Source: Protopterus annectens
Lineage: Eukaryota; Chordata; Ceratodontiformes; Protopteridae
NCBI RefSeq assembly: GCF_019279795.1
Contig: NC_056744.1
Span: 1,505,410,310 to 1,505,474,309 of the forward strand
Length of the DNA stretch: 64,000 nt
Direction of reading: 5' to 3'
Positions within the stretch are counted from its first letter, which is position 1. Each line of letters opens with the position of its first letter. Below the pieces are notes generated by a model. That model ran no database searches. It was not told the origin of the DNA and was given only the letters and a program-made list of their open reading frames with translations. Shown in pieces: positions 20,345 through 31,926 of this stretch. The translations under genes and the position numbers were made by a program.

Positions 20345-23123
20345 CATTTTCTGTGCCTCTGTCAAGCAGTGACACTGAAGTAATCCCTGGGGTATATCTG
20401 CGATCTCCCATCCATTGGTCAAGATTCCTCTTGAACAAGGCCAGCGAGGTGCTCTGCCTCACATGTACCGGGATTTTGTTCCACAGCATAGGGAGTCTCT
20501 GGGTGATGAATCTGTCCCTCCAGCACGTTCTATTTATAACCGTGTCAAGGTTTAAGTCTCCGCCCTTGTGGTTCTGAGGGATCTAGATTTTTGAGGTGAA
20601 GCATATTCATCAAATCTGGGTTTGACATGGCCTTATATGTCAGGCACAGGTCACCTCTGAGCAAGCGGTATGAGACTGAATAAAGCTGGAGTTCTTTCAG
20701 TCGGGCAGCATAAGACATATTTTTGAGACCCTTTATCCTTTTGGTGAGGAACTTTTGGGGCCTTTCAAGCTGCATCAGGTGTCTGGTCAGATACATTCGA
20801 ACGGGCATTGTACTCAATCATAGGTCTAATGAGTGATGAGTACAGGGGGACGATGACCTCCCTTGATCTAGATGTGAATCCCTTCATGATCAGGTGGGCG
20901 ATATAGAAGGTTTTCCTAACTACTTTAGCAACATGAGTGTCAAGCGAAGACTACTGTCAACTTGGGTCCCCAGATCCCTGATGAATTTTTCTGTGCTCAG
21001 TGGATTGTCACCTATATGGTAGCTAGGGGTAACCTTGTTTTTCCCGAATGGTATGACTATGCATTTTTTGGCGTTTAACTTTAGGCCATGGCTCTGGCAC
21101 CAGTTATCCGTTTCTGTGAGGCCCTTCTGGAGGATATCTGTGTCAGATGTGTTTTCGACTATGGCACCCAGTTTGCAGTCATCTGCAAACTTTGTCAGCC
21201 ATAACCCTCCTGTGTTTGCTTGTACTTCAGAAAAGTAGATGCCGAACAAGAGTGGACCCAGGACTGAGCCCTGTGGGACACCACTTGTGACAGGCTTTGA
21301 GTCTGACATGGCTCCAGCAACTCTGACCCTGTGGGTTCTGTCGCTTAGCCAGTTTGCAACCCATCTTGTGATGTATGGGTTTACATTCAAGCTGATGAGT
21401 TTTTCGATGATACCTGAGTGGGGTATTGTGTCGAAGGCCTTTGCCAGGTCGAGGTAGGCTGTATGGACTGCCTTTCCCTCATCAATGGCCTTGGTGACTG
21501 TCTCGAAAAAGTCAACCAAGTTTAAGAGGCAGGATCTGCCTTTGACAAAGCCAAACTGGGTTGGATCCAAAGTCTGCAAGTTCCCTATGTCTTTATTTAT
21601 GAGTTCCATTATGATCCTCTCCATGGCTTTGCAGATAAGGCTTGTCAAGCTAATGGGGTGGTAATTTCCAGGGTCTGTGGAGGCACCGCCCTTATGAAGT
21701 GGGACCACAGTCGCCGTGCGCCACTCCTTGGAATGCGTATCCTGAGGTGAGGCTAAGATTAAACAGCTGTCCTAACTGTGGGTTTAATTCCTCGTTGAGT
21801 TCATGAAGCACACAGCCGGGGACACCATCCGGTCCCATGGATGTTGTGTTTTTTGCCTTAGTGAGGGCAGTTCTCACCTGGGCGTTGGAGATGTTCGCAG
21901 GGCTTTAATCCTCTGGAATAGATATCTCTCCTTTGGGGAGGGGGAGAAGTTTGCACTGAACCTGTCAGCCAGTATGTTAGCAATGTGTGTAGGTTCAGTA
22001 ATTTTCACATCATTTTGAACTAATTCTGAGCATATCTGGGAGTTTCCTCCTAGGTTTCTAACATAGCTAAAGAAGGCCTTATGATTGTCTTTAGAGTCCT
22101 TGGCGATTTTTCTCTCAAAATTTGCCTTGGATGATTTTATGAGAGCTCTTAGTTTTTTACTTATAATGATCAAAGGTGTCTTACCTTTCAAGGATTTTGC
22201 TCTATCTTGTAGTAGCTTCCTCCTTTTGTTGTAGAGCTTGTTTATGGCTGGGGTCCACCAGACTGGACGCTTGCCTTTGGTACAGAGAGTCTTAGTTTTG
22301 TTTGGGATTGCCTGATCCATGCAGTCCTGTAGGTGCTGGTAGAAGGCATTTGTAAGTGATTCAGCGGTTTGAGTAATGTTTACCACTGGCTCAGGGGCCT
22401 TAAAGGAGACCACACTAGTTTTTAGAAGTGTGAAATCGGCTTTTGAGAAGTTTTTCACTGTGGTCTTTTTGTTTCAGGTGAGGCGGGATGAGGACCTCCA
22501 GCGAGATTAGTTTATGATCTGATCTCACCAGTGAGGGGTATACTTCGGTGTTGAACATTTTGATCCCATGTTCGTGATGATGAGATCAAGTATGTTTTCA
22601 CCTCTTGTGGGGATGGTGACTAGTTGTTCCATGGCATTTGAGTTTATGAACTCCAGGAATCTTTGGGTTAGAGTGTTCGGGCTTGAGTAGTGTTCCCAGT
22701 CTATATTAGGGTAGTTGAAGTCACCTAGTATGATGGTGTTTGGAGATACATTTATCCCCTCCAATGTTTTCAGGAAGGCCATGTGAGGTTCCTGAGTTTG
22801 AGAGGGTGGCCTGTAACATGCTACAAATTGCAGAGCAGTCTTGCCTATGGTTAATTGCACCTGGATGGTCTCCGATGCATCGTGCGTTGCCACCAACCTT
22901 GAGGTGTGGGTGTCCTTTATGAATATGGACACCCTCCTTTCTTGGTGTTGTCCGGATTTTGGGGCTGGAACGTATGATATGAGGTGAAACCTGTTAGTGC
23001 TGGGGTGCTCTCAGGAGCCTTGAACCAGGTTTCTGTCACAGCACAGACATCGATGTTCTCCATATTGAGAAGGGCCTCGAGTGCGTGCATCTTGAGATTG
23101 AGACTTCTGGCATTGAGCAGCAT
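20345..23123 (-). pseudogene. CR1-like ORF2: AP endonuclease and reverse transcriptase, frameshifted
   Basis: The endonuclease starts at about 23123 with LLNARSLNLKMHALEALLN, ENIDVCAVTETWF and YRPPSQ. It continues with GDFNYPNIDW and RGENILDLIITN in the frame to 22525. The linker has KLYNKRRKLLQDRAKS. The RT holds MGPDGVPGC, NYHPISLTSLICKAMERII, KGRSCLLNL, AYLDLAKAFDTIPHSG, SGVPQGSVLGPLLFGIY and an intact FADD box at 21178-21189. The C-terminal part has MYLTRHLMQLERPQKFLTKR. Shifts occur near 22500, 21880, 21700, 20930, 20820 and 20550. The last recognisable residues fall near 20345. Confidence 0.9.
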
Positions 23124-23194
23124 TACCCTTAGTTTTTTCCTTTTTGATGTTCTAGGGTGGTAGGTTTAGAATTTGAGCCTTGCCTAAAAAGGCA

Positions 23195-24123
23195 CTATGG
23201 GGTGGCAAGAGCCTTTGCCAATATCCGGAAGCCCAGGGGTGACAGGTGCAAGCCGTCCCTTGCGAAGCAGCGTGGCTTGTCCAGCATGTCATCCCAGGCA
23301 GACAGACATTGGATCCCCTTTGAATGACACCAGAATTTAAGCCAATTATTAAAGCTGATCATCTTATCACTGTATTGTGGCATCATTCTAGGTGAAGGTA
23401 GGATACTGCTCAAGGTCAGGGTCATACCTGCCTGGGCTACATAATCAGAGAGCTCCTCGGCGTCCCTTTTCATGTAGTCCAAGGAGGTACGTCTCAGGTC
23501 GTTGACACCAGCGTGGACAATGACTGAGTCGTACTTGTACCTGCTGTTGAGAGACCTGAGTGCTTGCGTTATGTGGCGGATTCTAGCGCCCGACAGGCAG
23601 CTTACTGTGACCTTCTCCTTACTCAGTCTGGTGAGCGGACGCCAGTGTGTCTGACTATGGAATCACCAATAACAAGTGTGTCTGGCATTTTGTTTGGCCT
23701 TAAGGGCTGTGACTGTTTGACACTCTGACTGTGTGGTCTATGTGTTGCATGTGTTGGGTCGTGAGGTGGTAGTTGTTTGGGTGTCTGCTTTGGTGGCCTC
23801 TGCTGTTTTGGTAAATTTTTGACCAGAGCCTCCGAGTATGTCTTTGTGTGAGTATGTGTATGATTTGAAGTTGTGATGGTACCATGTGTGACTGGGTATG
23901 TATTGTGTGTGGTTGCCTTCTCCTCCTGTCTGGTCTTGCCAGTCCTATGTTGAGAGAGCTCAGCCTCCAGTTTGGCCATATAGTTGCATCTCTCGCATGT
24001 ATTTGTGTTTTGTGGGAGAAGGAGAGGATTGTCTGTGTACATGAGGCAATTGTAACATTGCCTCAATATTCCCAGGTTCACCAGTTGAGCTGGAGAGGAC
24101 ACTAGCAACTGATCCCTCGACAT
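23195..24123 (-). pseudogene. CR1-like ORF1 with zinc-binding N-terminus and SGNH/GDSL esterase domain
   Basis: ORF1 starts at 24123 (MSRDQLLVSSPAQLVN). Two CxxC pairs (CYNC, CERC; residues about 23-46) are followed by a short coiled-coil-like stretch, YMAKLEAELSQ. A Thr/His/Pro-rich linker leads to an esterase: VIGDSIVRHTG (GDS serine), VIVHAGVNDL (Gly and Asn) and RDGLHLSPLG (Asp-His). These are the SGNH catalytic blocks in the right order, and an ORF1 with an esterase is known for CR1 elements. One frameshift near 23640, just after GDSIVRHTG, breaks the frame; the rest is open to 23195. The enzyme's exact role in retrotransposition is not settled. Confidence 0.88.
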
Positions 24124-25006
24124 ACTAGAAGTAGTAGATAAAGAACTTTCAAAGGACTCCGGGGGAAGTGGGTTTTGGGCTGGTGGGGTACTATCTATAA
24201 TAAGAGTGCTTTATCAAGGTGCAAGTACTGTAGGAGTAAGTGCTAGGCTTTACAGATAGAGAATAGTCTACTTGGGAATCAAGTACAGATGAACTTTTCA
24301 GTTATAGGATATGCTGGTTTGATCAGCAGTACAGTTTAGCGTGTTTTATAGCAGGGGGCTGAAGGGAGCTAGGAATTGGCCCAAAACGACCAATGGACTA
24401 CTAGTTTCTGGCTGAAACTTCACCAAATCGGACAAAAAGGCCGCTCAGTGCTTCCCACTCCCACTGGTAAGCAAAGAAACTTCCCTCCTTCCTAATAAGG
24501 CAATGGATCAGTAACAGGAACTAAAAACAAAGCCCAGGGATCAGCAACTCTGAAACTGGACTACTCTAGTTCAGTAAAGTGGGAAAACAAGAGATTTTTT
24601 TGTTTTATTACAGAGATACATATATATATATATATATATGATCTTCTTTAACATTTATATACTTTTCCAGATATACGAAACAATTCTTATCTATAGCTAC
24701 CAAACTATTAAAATATCAAAATATTACTGACACAGCCAAAAGCATGGTCACTATGTGAACTCTGCTTCCATCAGCACAGAAATGCATAGCTGCACATTAT
24801 AATTTTATATCCTTTTACTAAATAAATAGAGAGTCCATTGTTCACCAAATAATCTCTAGATATATAAATATAAATATATGAAATGACGTCCCTATTCACT
24901 GCCTTGATAAAAAACAATGTCCAAATATATCTGTTGCAAGATTATCACTATTATGAAGCAAGAACATGCACACATCCTTAGTGAAAAGCAATATTCAGAT
25001 CTAAAG
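24124..25006. other. CR1 5' UTR-like stretch, AT run and unassigned AT-rich DNA
   Basis: 24124-24610 is probably the 5' UTR of copy D, more GC-rich than its surroundings. 24618-24640 is an AT run. 24641-25006 shows nothing I can name. Confidence 0.45.
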
Positions 25007-25432
25007 TACTTATAGCCAGTAAAAAACTAGGCAGAGAAGTGCATATTAGCATATAGCTGAAGTAGGATGGGCCAACAGGGCCAACACAGGATATTAGCAT
25101 ATTTTTGGCACCAATTTTAAATCATAGCTATTGGCTACTTAGTAGTGTAAAGAAAGATTACTGGATATTCTAATAAAGACTAAGACCGAATTGACATGAT
25201 TGGTTTAGAAGTTAATTGATTTTAAACTCTATTGGTTAGTTTTTAGTATAAATACTAGGCATTGCTACCAAAAGATAATGATCTGAAGAAGGCTAAATAG
25301 CCGAAATGCTTATTGTTTTATCACTATGGATTTTAATGCTGTTTTTTCTTTTCCCATTAAATTTGCTTACTGTTTGACACAGGACTCTATCGTGGTAGAT
25401 TTTTGCTGTGGTGGAATACCAGAGGTTTTTTC
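25007..25432 (+). mobile_element. PLE terminal repeat (solo-like), plus orientation
   Basis: Inverted counterpart of 19504-19924, starting TACTTATAGCCAGT and ending ACCAGAGGTTTTTTCTTT. A hammerhead-like core lies at 25283-25306. Confidence 0.7.
25283..25306 (+). ncRNA. Hammerhead-like core in PLE terminal repeat
   Basis: The core is CTGAAGA, then A, then a perfect GGCT-AAAT-AGCC stem II, then GAAA and TGCTTATT. Stem II keeps pairing here while its partner copy has a G-T pair at the same place. Confidence 0.5.
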
Positions 25433-25649
25433 TTTGTTTGCTTCACTTTTCCACTGGTAAACCTTCAACAAGTGTAAGATAGTTTTTTCCTCGTATATAA
25501 TAATATGGTCCTTGTATATAATAATATGGTTACTACAACAAACCCAAATCACATTCCTCTATACCTTATGTCTTCAAAAGATATCAAAACAAAGGTGGTT
25601 TATGTGAATTAAACATATTAGGAGATGGGGGTACTACTAGTGGGTATGG

Positions 25650-26810
25650 TATTAATATATATGGGATAAGAGTAATACCCTTTTAGATTAATGTCATAGA
25701 AGAATTTAGGAGTACCTTGTTTATAGGAACTCACATCAGCATAAAAGTCTGAATAGAAAAGTTCTGTCGAATGCCTAAAACGTGCCTCTAGCCATAGTAA
25801 AATAGAACCTTTACAAAAAGTTCTTAAGTACCAGAAGTAAGTCTACTGTGACAAATTGTTTAGCAATTTATCTGACTTTGGCAAATTCAAATGTAAAGAA
25901 GACATGCATGGCCTAATTAGCTTTTACCTGTTAGCTAAGATAGCAGAATACAGTTTGGGATATAGAATGGTTATAGGGTTTGGTCAGCAAATGGTTAGAT
26001 TTAAGATCTGAGCTTAGTTTCAGAATAAGGAGTATTTGGTTTAAACAGAAATCAGAATACTGTCTTTCTGTTTATAGTTAAATATATTAAATAAATGACA
26101 GATACTATTCAAATTTTTGAAAATAAAATTTGGCAAAATATCCATCAAGGCCAGTAGCTTGGTTTGGTTTTAAAGATTGAATAGTTTCTCCAACTTGTTA
26201 TACAGATATGTCTTTATCTAATTTGTTATTTTTTAGGTAATTTGTGTGATTTGAGTTAGGCACCAATATTTTCTTCTGATACTAAAGTAGTTGAATTTTG
26301 GTACAAATCTTGGAATAAATATGAAAGACCTATTGGATTTCTTGAGCTGAATTTAAAATTACATCATTGTACTTTATAGAAGGTACCTTTGAAAGTTTTT
26401 GAATTTGTATAACATGGTCCATAAACCTGGAAGGAACATGTAATCATTCTGAGAAGTAAACCGTTAGTCTTGTCTCATACCATTTCATTCAGCACATATT
26501 TCTTTTAACAGAAGCATCTTTTTGAATGATATTTATTGTAAGTTAACTTTCTATAAATTCTGCTTCATCAAGTAGCTTTTTTTCCTTTTGCTGCTTTTGT
26601 TTTCTATAGAAAGTTGATTTGTTAATTGTAAAATGATCTATCTTACTAACAGAATCATCTAACATAAATTTAACTTGTTTATCTACTTGAGAAATAATAC
26701 ATTTATTGGGATTATGAGATCAATTCCAGCCTGATCTACATTTTTAATTTAAGTATTGCTCAGTGCAGATGCACTTCTGAATAGTAAAGGAAGAGATTCA
26801 CCTCTCTAGT
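25650..26810 (-). pseudogene. Old L1-like RT fragment, inverted part
   Basis: Read on the minus strand across frames, the stretch near 26110-26165 gives PNQATGLDGYFAKFYF, like the KSPGPDGFTAEFYK block of L1 RT. Further on, near 25750-25800, it gives MARGTF*AFDRT, like LDAEKAFDRV. Many stops are present. It is joined at about 26815 to a plus-strand L1 piece. Confidence 0.45.
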
Positions 26811-26825
26811 GGATGTTTGTAAAAG

Positions 26826-27300
26826 TGTGAGTTTATATCAGAACCTAGTAGTCTTAAGTATTTGGGTTTGCAGATAGACTCTAGTCTGTCGAACACCACC
26901 TATTTAAATAAATCAACTATCTGGGGCATTGTACATTATAAGATAAATTTACAGTGCTCTTGGGACACCCTAATAGAAGTTCAGATAGCTCTGTTAAAAT
27001 TGTTTTATACCCCAAAAGTCTTCATATTCTGCAGTGACTTCACCATAACTTTCCAAGCAGAGTGCATCTAAAATGGAACTGGGAAATTCTGTAGTTTATA
27101 TAGCATCATTTAAAGAAAATAACCTACAGTCCCTCTCATTTTAGTACAAAGGGAGAAGGCTATTTGACTGTGCTGCCTATTTTCTGGCACACCAGACTTG
27201 TCTTCTAAGAGTTGCATTTTTACAGTTGCAGGAGGCATCTTTGATGTATTAGAAACAATTGCAAGCTTACTGCCTAATTGGCAATATGCTGCTAGTGGAT
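26826..27300 (+). pseudogene. Old L1-like RT thumb/C-terminal fragment, sense part
   Basis: Plus-strand frame 26862-27071 and the codons just before it read YLGLQIDSSLSNTTYLN and IALLKLFYTPK. This matches the KYLGIQI...IALIKMNVLPRLLY region of L1 ORF2 (compare 7606-7770 in this window). With the inverted piece before it, the layout suits a 5'-inverted L1 copy. The LTR element starts right after. Confidence 0.5.
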
Positions 27301-27305
27301 GCTCG

Positions 27306-27810
27306 TGTTAGAGTGAGGGTATTCTTAGTGAATTCGCACTAGTACATTGAGGTAGAAAAATAGGCCTGACAGTCAGGCTTGTTTTTCATGAATTCATTCA
27401 GTTTCAGGGAAAGACGGTTCATTAGAAAGAAAAAGACAATCTTACTGGCTAAGCAGAAATACAGAAATACAGAATGCTCCTTTCTCAAGGGAAAGATATG
27501 TGTAATGCTAGATAAGGCACATGCAAGACAAGGCATGGGAAGGCAAGGCTAAAGAGGCATGTAAAACATTACAGTGTTTTTGAATATACTTCAGACACAG
27601 TCAGTGAGGACAGTAAGTTAGTTGATTGAGGCTGACATACAGAAAAGTTTAAATATCCAGTATTCCAGAAAAAAAAAAAGTTAGCTTTTGCACCACAGAA
27701 CAGACACTCAAGCCAAAGTACAGAAGTCAGCTTAAATATTCATTATACTCAGGAAGAAAAGACTGTTTCAGTTGCTATGATCAGAATATATGTGCAGAAA
27801 CTTTATATTC
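27306..27810 (+). repeat. 5' LTR (disrupted at its 3' side)
   Basis: Homologous to 30166-30540 up to about 27801 (CAGAATATATGTGCAGAAA). It carries an extra stretch near 27535-27670 not in the other LTR. Beyond 27801 the two diverge, so the end of this LTR is deleted or replaced. Confidence 0.68.
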
Positions 27811-30156
27811 ATTTTATAGTTCTTACCATTTATCTAAGAAAATTGTAGACGATAATAATAAATAATCCAAGTATAGGCACCGGAAACCAAGCGGATCCAA
27901 CACACAAGTGTTTATTATGAAGACACACGAACACACAGCACATGCTGTGTACACATGTGGCACACATACCACTTTTTTACAATAATAATAAATCCTTGCA
28001 ACATTCAGTAGCACTGAAATTACATCAGCTAAAGAAACAGCTATGGTAAGACAGTGGGTGGAGTTTCACTGTCAGAATAGTATATTAGGACCTGAGGGTC
28101 AAGAGAGTAAATGTAGAAAGTTCAACAGTTAAGATTAATTTTATATAGGTGCAGAAATGCACAATGTCAGATTACTACTTTAGTTTCATTTTAGATTATG
28201 ACAGGAAAACTGAGGCCTTCATATGATTTAATAATGATGTTACAGTCTTTCCATTTCACTGTAGTACATTACTGGTTCAGTTAGAGACTTGCAAGAATGT
28301 GTTTTTTAGTTACATCAGTTTAGTTCACTATACTACATGATCAGTTTCCTTACAGATTTACAAGAATGTATGTTTATTTCATGCAGAAAAATGTAAATAA
28401 CGTCAAGACAAGCAATGTATTTAGTTAATTATAGTACATTATCAGTTTGCTTACAGACTTATTTCATGCAGAAAAATGTAAAAGTGAGGGCAACAAGCAA
28501 TGCTATCAGTTTATAATTGTTAAAACGACAAATATTATTTTAAGGACCTGACACTGTTTTTTGTGCTTTGTAGCAATTTTAAATACAGTTAAAAACATCA
28601 GTCACCAAGTCTTGCACGAGAAATGAAAAAGGAGAGTTTTGGAGGGCCTAAGACATACTGCTCATGGACATTAAAACCAGCCTCTAATACCTCAGTGCCT
28701 AGGACAATGCAGAGTAAGGCCTAAACTTGGCAAGTTCTGTGGTGCACAAGTCAAACAGAATTTATGAAAATTAAAGTTAAAGCAAGTATATAAACATTCA
28801 TGTTTAAGTTAAAGCAAGTATATAAACATTCTCATGTTTTCAAACATTTGTATAACAGTACTAGATTTCAGTTTACCCAAATTCTTTAAAGTTAAAATGT
28901 AGGAGTTAAACAGAGTATGTAAATGTTCTCATGTTTTCTGGCAGTTGTATAACAGTACTCGTTTTCACTTTATGTTTTTATCTATATTCAGACAATACTG
29001 ACAAAAAGGTATTAATAGTTTAGTCTCCAGAATATAACATTAACCAATCTCAGTTTATTTTTAATCTGTGTTCAGGTAACACTGGCAGAAATGGCATTCC
29101 TTTAGTATTACTTTAGTTAATCTCCAGATTATAATGTAAATTTCAGTGAAGATTCAGAATATGACAGTCATGCCCAGTTATGTGTTCAGTATAGTACACT
29201 TCAGTGAAGTTTCAGAATATAAGATTAATACTGAGTTACTTCACATTATTCAGTCAGTTAAGGGTATATTGACAGAATTATATGTAACAGGCTTATTACA
29301 TCATACATTAATACACTGCCCTTCATATGATTCAGACAGATTTAACGGTAAAGTGACAGAATTATTTGTATTCACTAATTAGTTAATGGTAAAGTGACAG
29401 AATTATTTATAACAGGCTTATTAAGATACATTATCTAAAGAATAGGTCGTAATAGTTGCTCAATATACCCAAGGCATAACAGGGGAGGCTTAATTTGTTA
29501 ATTAATTTATAGATTACAATGCACTTTTCATAATTATTGCTCATTACTCAGAAAGTTAAAAGGACAATAACAGCAAATGCAAAGGTATAGACCTGAAATA
29601 CAGAGAGCATATAAATACTTACAGGATATTTAAGACACAAATTTAGGAGCCAGACATCTATTAAAGTCTATAGAAATTAAAAAGGTAAATAAAATTATTA
29701 TATTATTCAGGAAAACAAATCTAGCTGAAAATTTACAGACACAGTATATGGTAATTCTGCTTCAAGACCAGTTATAAAGGTATCCTTCTAGTGCTGAGTT
29801 CAATTAGTCTTCAGAAAATAGTCATCATGCTTGATAGGCTGTATAATAAAAATGTAATATATATCACACATACATCAGAACTTAAAGACTCTAGAGATTA
29901 TGGATCTAGGTAATGGGCTAATCACTGGAACAGGTATATTTCACACATATGAACCTATTAAAACTATTTGCAAATTACATAAATTAGCCAAGTTGCAAGA
30001 TGTAATAGCAAATAGTACCTTTGAGACCATAAAAAACATCACTATCGATCAGGCTACATCTGCAGATTATAAGTAAGGTATTTTTTACAGTAGTTAGCAA
30101 TACAGATATGAGGTAACTACAAAAGAAGGTTCCTCTAAACTTTTGTCAGGGAACTC
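27811..30156. other. Internal region of LTR element, AT-rich with degenerate repeats
   Basis: Short phrases recur loosely. AAGTTAAAGCAAGTATATAA occurs twice near 28768-28830. TTTCATGCAGAAAAATGTAA occurs near 28377 and 28465. GGTAAAGTGACAGAATTATT occurs near 29347 and 29389. A possible insertion at about 27870-27990 lies between AATAATAATAAAT runs. No coding motif was seen. Confidence 0.5.
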
Positions 30157-30165
30157 AGGGGGAGA
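30157..30165 (+). other. Polypurine tract
   Basis: AGGGGGAGA directly precedes the TG start of the 3' LTR. This is the usual primer site for plus-strand synthesis in LTR elements. Confidence 0.6.
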
Positions 30166-30662
30166 TGTTAGAGTGAGGGTATTCTTAGTGAATTCACTAT
30201 TGTACATTAAGGTAGAATAATAGGCCTGGAAATATAGAGTGAGACTTACGTTTTCATGTATTCATTCAATTTCAGGAAAAGATGGTTCATTAGAAAGAAA
30301 AAACAATCTTGCTGGTTAAGCATGAGATGTGCAGAAATACAGAATGTTCCTTTATAAAGGGAAAGATATGTGTAATGCTAGATAAGGCACATATATCCAG
30401 CATTCTAGAGAGAAAGTTAGCTTTTGGACTACAGAACAGACACTTGAGCTGGAGTACAGAAGCCAGGTTAAATATTTATACTTTTCAGGAGGAAAAGACT
30501 GTTTCAGTTGATATTATCAGAATATATGTGTAGAAATGTTGGATATATTTATCAGCACTGTTACTGTAATCCAGCAGTCTAGATCAGCACTGTTATTAAA
30601 GACAGTATTTCGATACTCTTAACATCTAATAAAGCATTATTAACTGAACTACAGTGTTTGCA
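30166..30662 (+). repeat. 3' LTR
   Basis: It begins TGTTAGAG and ends in CA at 30662 by my reading, about 497 bp. AATAAAG, a possible polyadenylation signal, lies near 30630. The end is set by the near-duplication GCTTG that follows. Confidence 0.62.
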
Positions 30663-30667
30663 GCTTG

Positions 30668-31209
30668 TTTTGTGACTGGCACCTGTTTAGCATAAGTTTG
30701 GGTAATTAATACTTCCATTCCAGTCTCATTCCAGCTGTTTTCAGTTAATATATAGTCTTTTCAATTCTTTCATACAAGCATAGGAAATTGCTTCATTTGC
30801 ACTGTTGACAAAGGTTACAATGAGGGCTAGTCAAATAAGAAGTGTGTTGTTCATCACTCTCAGTATGTTAACATGGATCTTACTATGCTGAAGTCAACCA
30901 TAAACATCTCCAAAAATACTGCAGAGTTGGACATTTATGTTTTTTTTTTTTTTTTTGGAAAGTACAGTTTGTTTTAGAGGCTGTTTTTCCTTGGAAGGCA
31001 TACTATAACAAGGTTATCATATTGTAGAGTCATTTGTTGGAAGCCAAACATTCAGTCATTTGATGAGCTGGGCATTCAGCACAGTGCTGAGGGAGACACT
31101 TTTATTTCAAGCAGGTTAAATATTAGTTAATAAACTGTCAAAACTGAAACTAGTGAAGCTGAACCCCCTTCTCACCTGATTTTTATATTAAATGTCTTCT
31201 AATAAGGAA
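30668..31209. other. Unassigned AT-rich stretch
   Basis: I see no gene or recognisable repeat here apart from an 18-base T run near 30940-30957. Confidence 0.5.
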
Positions 31210-31395
31210 ATTTAGCATGCTCTCAACTAGAGCGTCTTCTGTGTGGTGACATGCGTGAATGGGCGTACCTATGTTGAAGGTTGTGCTTCAGAGCTGGCAA
31301 CTCGGCACGTAAAAATCTACTGCCAGTCATTAGTGGACCGGAGTTCCGCTGTGGCGACCCCGAACTGGGAAAAGCCGAAAGACACAACACAACAA
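31210..31395 (+). mobile_element. RTE-like tail or RTE-mobilised SINE (plus copy)
   Basis: It contains GCGTGAATGGGCGT, GCTGGCAACTCGGC and the ending CGGAGTTCCGCTGTGGCGAC followed by CCCGAACTGGGAAAAGCCGAAAG. The last part matches the conserved 3' tail of RTE-type LINEs and their SINEs in fish and amphibians. A second copy lies at 60405-60577 on the other strand. Confidence 0.7.
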
Positions 31396-31559
31396 AAGTT
31401 ATAGTCCAGTCATAGATCTGTTAAGAGAAGAAAAAGTGTAGACAGGAAGGATAGTATTTCTCCAGTGTTTTATAAGATAATATAATTCTATAATATAAAA
31501 TATAATATAATATAAATATAAGGTATATTCAAATTGCTTTATATTTTAAACTTGCTATT

Positions 31560-31705
31560 ACTTATGTTTATGTAATGTTTTGGTTCATCTTACGTTAAAT
31601 TAATTGTATGTTTTACTGTGGAGTTTTTCTACCCAGGTCTCCACTGAAAAAGAGCTTTGTCCCAGTCGGACTAACCTGGTCAACAAATGTCAAATAAATA
31701 AATAT
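31560..31705 (+). mobile_element. L2-like LINE 3' tail
   Basis: It has CCCAGGTCTCCACTGAAAA, GTCCCAGTCGGACTAACCTG and a (AAATAAAT) end. The same tail ends the LINE fragment at 36240-37320. This ending is common in L2/Rex1-type LINEs of fish and amphibians. Confidence 0.62.
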
Positions 31706-31926
31706 AAAAAACTAAAATATGCACATACTCCTCAGACAGATGGATAACCTTTTGGAAATTATTATTACTATTATTATTTTGCCTCCAACAAAGAAGCATC
31801 CATCTTCTCTGCATCTCCTGTATGGTGGTGCTATGATGCATTAACTCTGGGTCTTCTTGGATATATAATTTTTTGGATTGTCTACAACTGGTAGAATTTA
31901 GACCCAAACTGACACAAGTGAGATTA

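Larger units (their letters stand above)
20231..24610 (-). mobile_element. CR1-like LINE, near full-length (copy D)
   Basis: Minus-strand element with about 500 bp of possible 5' UTR (24124-24610), ORF1, ORF2 and a 3' UTR. The 3' UTR ends in the stem-loop CTAGGCT/AGCCTAG (20255-20261 with 20283-20289) and three CTATGAAC units. It appears inserted into an AT microsatellite. The 5' limit is estimated from the AT run and is uncertain. Confidence 0.88.
27306..30662 (+). mobile_element. LTR element without coding capacity
   Basis: Direct repeats start TGTTAGAGTGAGGGTATTC at 27306 and at 30166. The second is preceded by a purine tract, AGGGGGAGA, as expected of a polypurine tract. The 5-bp flanks are GCTCG (27301-27305) and GCTTG (30663-30667), one CpG-type change apart. 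The internal 2.3 kb has no gag, pol or env motif. The element is non-autonomous or heavily deleted. No primer-binding site was found because the 5' LTR end is disrupted. Confidence 0.72.

Noticed and set aside
27306..30662. Endogenous retrovirus
   Set aside because: LTRs and a polypurine tract are present, but no gag, protease, RT or envelope motif is visible in any frame.
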